From the NCBI GenBank assembly GCA_002205125.1, contig NIOE01000007.1, positions 1-64,000 on the forward strand: 64,000 bases of DNA, in the 5' to 3' direction. Both the position numbers and the translations under genes were made by a program. The DNA is from Roseateles noduli. Its GTDB lineage: Bacteria; Pseudomonadota; Gammaproteobacteria; Burkholderiales; Burkholderiaceae_C. Shown here in pieces: positions 1 through 12,000 of the stretch (positions are counted from its first letter, which is position 1; every line of letters starts with the position of its first letter). The notes beneath the pieces were generated by a model. It was not told the origin of the DNA. It worked only from the letters and a program-made list of their open reading frames with translations, and did no database searches.

Positions 1-3000
1 ACAACGCCAACCGGCTGGTGCAGGTCATCGACGGGCTGGGCTACGTCACGCAGACGACCTACGACGGCGCGTCGCACGCGCTGTCGGTGACGCGTTACGC
101 CACGCACGTGACCGTGCCGGCGACGGGCTTCACCGCGATCACCGCGCCGGTGGCGGTGACGGCCAACGCCGCGGCGGACCGGGTCACGCGCAGCTTCTAC
201 GACGCCGACGGCCGCGTGATCGGCGAGCTGGACGCGGAGAACTACTACACCCACTACGAGTACGACGCGGCGGGCCGGGTCGTGGCCAAGACGCGTTACG
301 CGTCGCCGATGGTGGGCACGCTGACGGACGCGCGCACGCCGCCGCAGCTGGTGGCTGAAGGCGCACCGGCGCCGGCAGGGGCCTACGTGCGCCTGCGCAC
401 GACGACCAACCCGTCGCTGCCGGCCAATGTGGGCAACGGCACGGCAGGCGCCACCGATGCGGCCTCGCTGCTGGCGCGGCTGCAGGCCTTCAAGGCCGCG
501 GACCCGGAAGGCGCCTTCCGCGACCTGGTGAGCCTGGTGCGCAACGCCCATGTGACGCTGCTCAACGCGGGCTTCAACGGCGTGGCGCTGCTGCGCCAGT
601 GGATCGCTGAGCTGCCGCAGGGCTCGCCGATGTTCGGCACGCTGGCTGAGCTCGGCGTCCAGATCGGCAGCGCCACGGTGCTGGCCGGGACCGACCAGTT
701 CGGCAATGCGAGGAACTCGCTGTTCATCGGCAGCGCCGGCCTGGACCGCCTGGACGGCGGCAGCGGCGACGACACGCTCAGCGGCGCCAACTTCCTGAAC
801 GGTGGTTCTGGCAACGACGTCTACCTGTTCGGCCGCGGCGACGGCCATGTGACCGTCGAAGGCGAAGTCGGCGAGGACGGCATCGCACGCGACGTCGTGC
901 AGCTGCGCCCCGGCATCACGAAGGCGGACATCCAGCTCTCCGGCGACTCGCGCTTCCTGACCATCACGCTGGTGTCGACGGGCGACACCCTGTCGACGCA
1001 AGGCCAGATGCGGGAGATCCGCTTCGCCGACGGCACCGTGTGGACCGCGGCGGACTTCGAGCAGCGCCTGGCGATCGGCGGATCGGACGGTGGCAACTAC
1101 TACAGCTCGAATCCTGGCGCTCCGGAAGTGATCCGGGGTCGCGACGGCAATGACGACCTGACCGGCGGCTACGGCAACGACACGATCGCCGGCGGACGCG
1201 GCAACGACAACCTCACCGGCAGCGGCGGCGCGGACCTGATCCTGGGCGGCGACGGCGACGACCGGATGATCGGCGGCTCGTCACCCTGGTGGGAATCGGA
1301 CCCGGAAGGCGACCGGGACACGCTGGACGGCGGCGCGGGCAACGACACCCTGTCCAGCAACGGCGGACGCGATGTCTACGTGTTCGGCATCGGCTCGGGC
1401 AATGACTTCATCGAGGTGCCCGGCGCCACGATGAACGACCGCTTCCAGAACGCGGACACGCTGCGCCTGACCGCCGGCATCGCGCCTGAAGACCTGATCT
1501 TCACCCGCTCCGGGGACGACCTGGTGATCTCCCTGCGCCAGAGCGCAGACTCGATCACCGTCCAGAGCTACTACCGCGACATCGAGACCGAGGACGACTG
1601 GTACGGCGGCTTCGCACGCGGCATCGAGTACATCGAGTTCGCCGACGGCACCCGGTGGGAGGCGGCGGACATCCAGGCGCACCTGGATCCGCGCTACGTC
1701 ATCGGCGGCGCCGGTCCCGACTCGATCACCGGCACGGACGGATCCGACTTCCTCATTGGCCGCGGCGGCAGCGACACGCTGGACGGCGGCGCGGGCAACG
1801 ACACGCTCATGGGCGCCGGGGACGACGACGTCTTCATCTTCGGTCTGGGATCGGGCGTCGACGTGATCAGCGCCGGCTGGAGCTACGGCGACACGCTGAA
1901 ACTCGGCGTGCCGAGCGATTGGGACCAGTTGCGGTTCCAGCGCTTCGATGAAGAGCTGCAGATCCGCATCTCGCCGCGCGACATCGCCGTCATCCGTCGC
2001 GGCCAGATCGGCTACATCGAGTTCTCCGACGGCGTCGTGATCGATGCCAGCCAGATCGAGGCGCTGTCGTCGCGCGTGAGCAGCGAAGACGACACCTTGA
2101 ACGTCTGGGGAGAGGCCGTCGACGGGCTGGAAGGCAACGACTACCTCTGGGGCAGCGGCTACAGCGACACCCTGAGGGGCAGCGCCGGTCGTGACACCCT
2201 GATCGGGTACGGCGGCGACGACGACCTGGCCGGCGGGCTCGGCAACGACTCGCTGATGGGCTACGACGGCGCGGACGTCTACCGGTTCGGCATCGGCGAC
2301 GGCGCCGACACGATCGACAACAGCAGCCCGCAAGCGAGCGAATCCAACGACGAGACCGGCGACAAGCTGCTGTTCGGCGCCGGCATCGCGCCGGAGCAGA
2401 TCCGTCTGGCGCGCAACGGACAGGACCTGGTGCTGTCCATCGTCGGCAGCAGCGACAAGGTCACGCTCAGCAACTACTTCAGCTACGAGACCGAGGGCCA
2501 GCCCGACATCCGCCTGACCACCGTCGAATTCGCCGGCGGACAGATCTGGACCAAGGCCGACGTCGCGCAACGTCTGGCCACGCCGCCGAGCACGGTGGGC
2601 AACGATCTCCTGACGGGCACGTCGGGGGTGGACGCCTTCACCTTCCTGCCGGGCTTCGGCAGCGACACGATCACCGGCTTCGGCGGTTCCGGCAGCGCGC
2701 CGGACGAGATCCATTTCGGCGACGGCATCACGGCGGACCAGCTGCGCGGCGTGCGCAGCGGCAACGACCTCGTGCTCTACGTGCCCTACACGGCCGACCG
2801 ACTCGACATCCCGGGTTACTTCCTCAACCGTCCGCTGCCGGGCGGCCAGGAGCAGCCGGAGGTCTTCTTCGCCGACGGCACGACCTGGACCTACTCCGCC
2901 GTGGTGGACCTCACCCGCGTCGTGGGCCAGGGCGACGACTACTTCCAGTCGTACCAGACGTCGGCCGACCACCTCTACGGCTGGGCCGGTGACGACACGC

Positions 3001-6000
3001 TGATCGGCACCGCGTTCGGCGACACGATCGAAGGCAACACGGGCGACGACGTCCTCGACGGGCGCGCCGGCAACGACGTCTACCGCTTCGGCTGGGGCGA
3101 CGGCCACGACACCATCGTCGCGGGCGGCGCAGCCGCCGGCGACTTCGACACGGTCGAGTTCGGCGACGACGTCCGGCCCAGCGACCTGTCCCTCACCGTG
3201 CGGGACGGCGCGATCGTCGTCTCGCTCAGGACCTCCAGCGACCAACTGGTCATCGAGTCGACGCCCAACGGTTCGCGCAGCGCGCTGCAGGTGCAGCAGT
3301 TCCGCTTCGCCAGCGGCGAGACCTGGGACCAGGCGACCATCCTGGCGCGCGCCACCACCGCCACCAGCCGGTTCGCCGAGACTGAGGGCTTCGACTTCGA
3401 CGACACGATGACCGGCGGCAACGGCCCGGACACGCTGGTCGGTCTCGCCGGCAATGACCTGCTGCTGGGCGGCAACGGCGTCGACTACCTCGACGGCGGC
3501 GAGGGCGACGACACGCTCGACGGCGGCAGCGGCAACGACTACATCACGGCCAGCGCGGGCACCGACGTGTTCCGCCTGCGCCACGGCTCGGGACTGGACC
3601 GCGTCGTCTACGACAACGGCCTGCTCGGCCAGCAGGTCGTCGAGATCGCGGCGCGCATCAAGCCCACGGACATCGTGGTGTTCCGCGACGACAGCAACAA
3701 CGTCGTGGTGCGCATCGTCTCCACCGGCGATCAGATCACCTTCGGCGAGGAGCTGCCGAACGAGATCCGCTTCGCCGACGGCACGGTGTGGAACCAGTCC
3801 GCGATCGCGACCGAGATGGCGCAGCACAGCGCGTGGGGACTGAACGTCCCGACGCCCATCGTCATCGAACCCGAAGGCCTGCGCGACATCGGCCCGGTGC
3901 TGACCGGGGCTGCCGCCACCGATGCGCCGCAGGTGCTGTTCCGCCAGGACGGCGACACGCTGGAGATCGTCGGTTCCGACAATGCGGCGACCCGCATCGA
4001 CGGCTGGTATGGCTCGCAAGCCACGCACATCGACCAGTTCGTGGTGAACGGCCAATCGCTGATGACGACGCCGGTGAGCGCCGCCGCGTCCGTGCAGGGC
4101 CGCGACCAGACCACGCACCTGATCTACGACGCGCTGGGTCGCCTGGTCGGCGAGGTCGACGCGGAGAACTTCCTCACCGAACGCGTCTACAACGACGCCG
4201 GCCAGGTCGCCCGCACGATCCGCTACAGCCGTCCGGTGACCGTCGAGGTGACGGGCGGTGAGACGGTCCTCGACCTGCGTCCGTCCGGCGACAAGGCCGC
4301 ACGCGTGACGACGACCGCGTACGACTCGCTTGGCCGCGTGGTCGAGGAAACCAGCCCGGACGGTCTGGTCACAGCGTACGTCTACGACTCGGTCGGCAAC
4401 CTCGTCACCACGCAGCGCAGCAGCGAGTACGACGGCGTCCGCATCGGTCAGGCGCGCTACGACCTGCAAGGTCGCCTGGTCGGCGAGCTGTCGGGCGAGG
4501 GATCGGCGCTGCTGCTGACCTCGGAAACGCTGTCGGAGGAACAGATCCAGGCGGTCTGGGACCAGTACGGCATCACGCACACCTACGACGCCGCCGGTCG
4601 CCGCACCAGCACGACCGACGCCAACGGCAACCGGACGGTCTTCTACTACGACGCCGACGGCCGCCTGCGCTACTCGGTGAACGCCGAGGGCGAAGTCCAG
4701 GAGCAGCGCTACAACGCGTTGAACCAGCTTGAGAAGACGGTCCTGCTCGCCAACCGGCTGCCGACCGAGACCCTCGCGGGCCTGCACGGCGGCGTGGTCG
4801 ATCACGCGGTCGAGCAACTGGTCGAAGGCCAGTACGACCTGGCGCGCGACACCGTCACCGGCTACGCCTACACGGTCCGCGGCCAGCTGCAGACCACGAC
4901 GGATGCGCTGTCGCACACCGCGACCACCGACTACAACGCGTTCGGCGAAGCCGAACACGCGACCGCCGTCGACGGTCTGGAGACCACGCTGGAGCGCGAC
5001 CGCCGCGGCCAGGTCACCAGCACGGTGACGGACCCCGCCGGCGAGCACCTCACGACGAAAGCGCAGTACGACGCGTTCGGCCGACTGGTGCGTACCGAGG
5101 ACGCCAGCGGCAAGGTGTCCGCACAGGTCTTCGACCGCCTGGGCCGCGTGGTCCAGACCATTGACCCGAGCGTCGCCCGTCGCTCGACCACGTGGGATGC
5201 CTTCGATCGCAAGCTGACCCAGACCGATGCGCTGGGCAACACGACCAAGTACGAATACGACGACAGCGAGGGTTCCACCCGCGTGACCACGCCGGAGGGC
5301 GTGAGCGTCCAGACGTATCGCTCGCCTTTCGGCCAGGTCGTCATGGTCGTCGACAGCGACGACAACCGGACCCAGTACACCTACGACCACGACGGCCGCC
5401 TGACCAGCACGGTCGACGCAAAGTATGCCGAGTCGACCAACCACTACGACGCGGGTGGTCGCCTGGCGTGGACGGAAGACGCGAACCACGTGCGTACCGC
5501 GTTCACCTACGACGGCGCAAACCGCGTGCTCACGCGCACGGTCGATCCGCAAGGGCTGGCGCTGACGACGGTCTACGGGTACGACGCGAAGGGCCAGACC
5601 GTCTCCGTCACCGATCCGAACGGCACGGTCACGACGACCGAGTACGACGTGCTGGGCCGCGTGCTCAAGCAGATCGTGGATCCGACCGGTCTGCATATCG
5701 AGACCAGCTTCACCTACGACGAAGCCGGCCGCACGCTGACGGTCGTCGACGCCAACCAGGTGACGACGTCGTACGGCTACGACTCGGTGGGCCGTCGCAC
5801 GTCCGAGGTCCGCGACCCGGGCGGTCTGAACCTGACCAAGACCTTCAGCTACGACACGAGCGGCAACGTGCTGGTGACGCAGATCACCGACGCGGCGACG
5901 CAGCAGGTCCGTGGCGTGAAGACCGTCTACGACGTGCTGAACCGCCCGGTGCTGGTGACGGATCCGTCCGGCGGCCTGACCTACTACGAGTACGACGCGG

Positions 6001-9000
6001 AAGGACGAGTGCTGCGCACGACGCAGCTGGCGGAGGCGGTCGACGTCACGACGATGCCCGAGCTGAACGCCGGCACGGTGGCGGCGTTCGTGGAAGGCCA
6101 TCTGCTCGCGGACAAGGATCGCGTCGTCGCGAACTACTACGACCGCGACGGCCGTCTGCGCTACAACGTCGACGGCACGGGCGCCGTGGTCGAGCTGCGT
6201 TACGACGAGCGCGGCAACGTCGTCGACCGGATCGCCTACGCGAACCAGATCGACTTCGCCTCGTGGGACGGCGTCAGCGAGCCGATGGTGGACCCCTCCA
6301 ACGAGGATCGCCACATCCGCACCAGCTACGACGCGCTGAACCGCGCCGAGTACGTCGCCGATGCGCTGGGCTACGTCACGCACAACGAGTATGACGACGT
6401 CGGCCACCTGGTGGGCCAGACGGCGCATGCCATCCCCATCGGGATCGAGTCGTGGAGCCTGGTGGCGCCCACCTCGCCGGACGACCGCAAGACCGTCTTC
6501 GTCTACGACAAGGCCGGACGCGTCACCGAGACCATCGATCCGATGGGCGCGGTCACGCGCAACGTCTACGACGACAACGGCAACGTGATCGAGCAGACGC
6601 GCGTCGCGATGGTCCTGCCGTCGTGGACGGCGGCGGACCAGCAGGTGCTGGATGCGGGCCAGGACCGCACGATCCGCACGACCTACGACGCGGCCAACCG
6701 CCCGGTCTACGTCGTCGACGCGGCCGGCTTCGTCACGACGACGGTCTACGACGACCTGGGCCGTGTGCAGTCGACCACCCGCTGGGCCAAGCAGCCCGCG
6801 CAGGCCGGCCAGCAGCCGCCGACGACGCCGGGCGCGGACCAGACCACGTCGTTCACCTACGACCACGCGGGTCGCGTGCTGACGACGACCGACGCGGACG
6901 GCAAGACCGAGTCCTACACCTACAACGCCTTCGGCGACAAGACGACCTTCACCAACAAGAAGGGCAGCGTCTGGACCTACGAGTACGACGGCGCGGGCCG
7001 CATGACCCGGGAGACGAGCCCGGCCGTCACGACGACGGCGGTGACGCTGGACGGACACAACGACCTCGTCGAAGGCGAGTCGCGCACCGAAGGTGTGGTG
7101 ACCGTGCTGACCTACGACGGCGTCGGCAACCTGAAGACCCGCACCGAGGCCTTCGGCCGTGCGGAGCAGCGCACGACGTCCTACACCTACGACGCCCGCG
7201 GCCGCCAGATCGGCGTGACCTATCCGCCGGCGCAGGTGTACTCGGAAAGCCATGACGGCGCGCTGTCGAACGGCGCCAGCGGCGTGGCTGTGCGCACGGA
7301 AGACCTGCGCATCCTGTCGACCTCGACGACCTACGACGCCTTCGGCAACGCGGTGTCCAACACCGACGTCGCCGGCAACCGGAGCTTCAAGGTCTACGAC
7401 AAGTCCAACCGCGTCGTCTTCGACGTCGATGCGCTGGGCCATGTCACCCAGTACAAGCGCAACGGTTTCGGCGATGCCCGGGAAGTCACTCGTTACTCGA
7501 GCGGCGCGCCGCTGAGCGAGTCCGGCGACCTGCTGGTCCCGGATCCGCTGACCGAGCAGACGGTGAAGTCGTGGCTGGTCAACGTGTCCTCGCGGACCGT
7601 GTGGACCGAGTACGACAAGCTGGGCCGCGCGGTCGTCGTGCAGGAAGCGACCGCCTTCACGTACAACACCGGCCTGTTCGGACCGAAGACCGCGGACGCC
7701 GCCAAGGTCACGATCAACACCTACGACGTGTTCGGCGGACTGGTCCGTACCGAGCAGGAAGCGGGCGAGGCCAAGGGCCGCATCGCCACCTACCAGTACT
7801 ACGACGTGCTGGGTCGCGTGATCGAGAAGGTCGACGCGGGGGGCTATCGCACCTCGACCACGTACGACGAATTCGGCAACGTCAAGAGCACGAAGGAATG
7901 GGCGAACGCGAACAGCGGCTATGTCTACCATCGTGACGATCCGTCCAACAACGAGCTGGCCAGCATCGACGACCGCGTCGTCAGCTACACCTACGACCGG
8001 CTGAATCGCAAGACGACCGAGACGCGTGAGAACGTCGTCTACAGCACGACCGAGCAGGCGCTGCTGGGTCAGAGCCAACGCGGCAACCTGACGACGTCCT
8101 ACGGCTACGACGCCGTCGGCAACGTGACCGTCACGACCGACGCGCTGGGCGGCAAGACCTACAGCTACTACGACGCGATGGGTCGCGTGACCGCGGTCGC
8201 GGCGCCGTCGCGCGCCACGTCCGTCGGCGCCAGCACGACGATCACGCCGGTGACGCTGTTCCGCCGCGATGCCTACGGCAACGTGGTGGTCACGGTGGAG
8301 CTCGTGAACGGCGCGCTCGGCGAGGTCAAGGAAGACAAGGGCGTGTCGAACGGCGCGCAACTGGGCGCCCTGGTGGGCAACTTCAGCACCGAAGACGGCC
8401 AGACCTTCGCGTCCTACGACCTGTACGGCCACGTGCTGCAGACGACGGATGCGGAGCGCCACAGCACCTTCAGCTCCTACAACGAGAGCGGCCAGGTGGC
8501 CAAGACCTGGCAGGGCGTGACCTCGGGTCAGCGCTTCTACGAGGGCGGCGTCGACGAGGCCGGCAACGGCGTCGGCAAGATGATCGAGGACAGCACCGCC
8601 TTCAAGCTGTTCGAGTACGACAAGCTGTGCCAGCTGATCCGTACCTTTGAACCGGGTCCGGCCACGAAGCTCGACGACACCGGCGTGCCGGCGACGAGTG
8701 GCGCGGTGACCGAACGCACCATCGTCGAATCGTCGACGGTGGGCTGGGGCGAGAGCGGCCCGCCGAATCCGGGCGACGAGAGCGGCCCGACCAACCCGAA
8801 CGACGAAGGCGGGCCGGTCAATCAGCCGACGAAGGAGTTCCTCAACGGCAACTCCGTGCGCATCGGCTGGGTGAACCTGGCCGACGCGTCGCTGGGCAAT
8901 GTGCGGGTCGAGCTCGACTACCTCACCTCCACCGACGACGGGCACGGCGCCGTGGCGCGCAGCTACGCGCAGGAATTCGGCCCGGGCGACACGCGTCGTT

Positions 9001-12000
9001 CGGTCGTGCTGTCGTGGAGCGACAGCGACCCCAACGGGCCGCACGGCATCTCGTCCATCTCGGCGGTGCGCGTGCAGCAGCGCGTGAACGGCGAGTGGGT
9101 CACGCTGTGGAATTCCGATGACACCGGCGGCCCGACCGACACGGAGAGCGGCTACCACACCATCGCCGCCGGACGCCGGCTGGTGAGCACCGAGCTGAAC
9201 TACAACGCCTACGGCGAGCTGGTCAGCAAGGGCATCAACGGCGGCGCGCAGGAGTACTTCGACTACGACAGCGTGGGTCGCCTGTGGCGCACCAACTCCG
9301 GCGACGGCATCGACAAGATCTACCTGTACGACCAGCTGGGTCGCGTGGTCTCGGAACTGCGCAGCGACGGCTCGGGCGGTCAGAACGTGAATCTGCGGAC
9401 GATCGATTCCGCGGAGGACGCGGCCGGGATGATCGACGACCTGCGCAGCACGGAGACGGTCTACGACGACCTGGGCCGCGCGACCGAGACGCGCGGCGCC
9501 AAGCGCAGGACCGAGGCGACCGCGCAATCGGTGAACGGCCGGCCGGAAGCGACCTCGGCGGCCATCACCGGCTCGGCCGGCATCCACGGCACAACCGAAG
9601 CGGGCGACACCTACTGGGCCGGCACCAACACGGTGTCCCTGGGATGGCCGAACCTGAGCCACCTGGGTTCGGGCGAGATCAAGGTCGAGCTGGTTTACAC
9701 CACGGCCGAGCTGCAGGCCCGTCCTGACATGCACGACGAGTCGGGCAACTACACCGGCGGCTACACGCCGGTGGAGACCCGCTCGATCGACGCCGTCTTC
9801 ACGGCGGAAGAGGCGGCCAACGGCGTCACGATGTCGTGGGCCAGCGACGGCCCGGCGGCGGCCGTGGACGAAGGCGGCAACGCGCACTACGGCGCCGGCG
9901 GTATCGGCGGCGTGAGCGCGGTGCGCGTCTACAAGCGCGATGCCAACGGCGATTGGCAGCTCCTGCACGACCCGGCGCCGGGTGTGCCTTCCAAGGTGCT
10001 GGACGTCGGACGTCCGTCCGACTCCAACGTGGCGACGCATCTCGAAATCCGTCCGGCGGGATCGCAAGGGGACTGGGAGCAGGTCTGGCAGGCGCCGATC
10101 ACCTTTGCGCAGGCCGAGCGCTACGACATGGGCTTCCTCGGCGGCGCCGAGTACGAGTACCGTCTGGTGGCCGACGCCAGCGGCACGACGACGACGGTCA
10201 ATTCGGGGGTCATCCATGCCGACGGCACGGTCGAGACGACCTACGTCGCGACCGGCTTCTTCATCCGGCCGACGGTCCAGCAGTCGTTCGACCGCTGGGG
10301 CAACGTGATCTCCACGACCGACGCCCGGTCCGCGGAGTGGGTCACGACCTACGAGTACAACGCCGACAACCAGGTCATCGCCGAGCACAAGGCCTCGGGC
10401 GACTGGGAGAGCAACGGACCGACGACGCAGGCGTACTACGACGCGCTGGGCCGTCAGGTGGCGATGCGCGACGCCAACGGCAACGTCAACAGCCAGGTGG
10501 TTGACGCCGGCGGGAACATCCTCGAGGAGCACCACGCCGACGGCGGCGTCGTGAAGCACACGTACGACGCGTTCGGCAACAAGATCCGCACGGTCAACGC
10601 GGAAGGCAACCGCGCGGGGCTGAACCCGGCGCTGGAGCGCGACGCGACGACGATCGCGATGAACACCACCGACTATGCGTACGACAAGATGCATCGTCTG
10701 GTGGCGACGCGCCACGACGCGGTGACGGTGGCCACCGTCACGGGGAGTTCCGACGCGCCGATGCAGGTCCAGAAGCAGCTGGTGACGCTGATCGACCGCA
10801 ACGAGTACGACCAGGCCGGACGCCGCGTGTCGCAGACGGTCGGCAGCTACGCGGGCTCGGCGGGCGAGGTGACGCGCTACAAGTTCGACTTGGCGGGTCG
10901 CGTGATCGAGACCATCCAGCCGGGTGGCGGCGATTTCCGCACGGCCACGGTCTTCGACGACCAGGGGCGCAAGGTCGCGGAGGTGGACCAGAACGGCAAC
11001 GCGTCGAAGTGGACCTACGACTACTTCGGCAAGATGCTGGCGCGCACCGACCTGGGCGGCGGGGTCTACGAGTTCCACTACGACAACGCCGGTCAGCTGA
11101 CGGAGACCTTCAACAGCCGGTACAGCCTGACGGAGCGTCAGCTGCTCAACAGCTACAACGCCGCGGGCGAGCTGACGAGCATCCACGATGCCTCGCTGAA
11201 CCAGACGACGGAGTACTGGTACGACCTGTCGGGCAAGCACGTGCGCGAGAAGACGACGCAGGGCGGCACGGTCTATCAGGACAACCTGATGGCCTATGAC
11301 GAGCTGGGCCGTCTGCGCCACGTCAGCGACGGTCGCATGAGCATCGACATCGCGTATGACGCGATGGGCAACCGGGTCAACCTGCGCACGCACGTGAACG
11401 TGCCGACGCTGGCGGATCCGACGGTGGACGTGCCCAAGGACAGCGACGTCTGGTTCACGTACGACTCGATGAACCGCCAGACGGGCGCGGAACTCGATCG
11501 CAAGTCGGACGGCAGCTTCGACTTCTTCTACGACAAGCGCGACGCCAACGGCCGCATCCTGCCGGGCACGTCGGGCCACAAGATCACCTACGACCTGAAC
11601 GGCAATCGCGCGAGCGACACCTACCTGGGCACGAAGGTGAAGCTGGTGGGCGGCACTGCGCCGACGTATTACGAAGAGGACGGCCAACTCTACGAACTGA
11701 CGCCGGGGACCGAGGAACGGTACGAGATCGACAACACGCCGTCGACGGAGCTGGTCACCGAGACCTACGCGTATGACGCGCTGGGCCGCCTGACGGGCGC
11801 GCGCCGTGACGGCGTGGCGATCGACCAGCGCATGTACGACCAGGCGGGTCGCGTGGTGGCGCAGGGACCGCAGGGGCTGTCGAAGGCCTACTCCGATGCG
11901 ATCAACACGGGGCTGGCGACGTCCGACACCATCGGCAAGGAGTACCGGCTGAGCCAGTACGACTCGAACGGCCGTCTGCTGCGTCAGCAGGCGTTCGAGA

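Noticed and set aside
721-3840. RTX block as an assembly chimera or a separate gene
   Set aside because: The frame is continuous, YD repeats flank both sides, and no start, stop or ribosome site separates the block.
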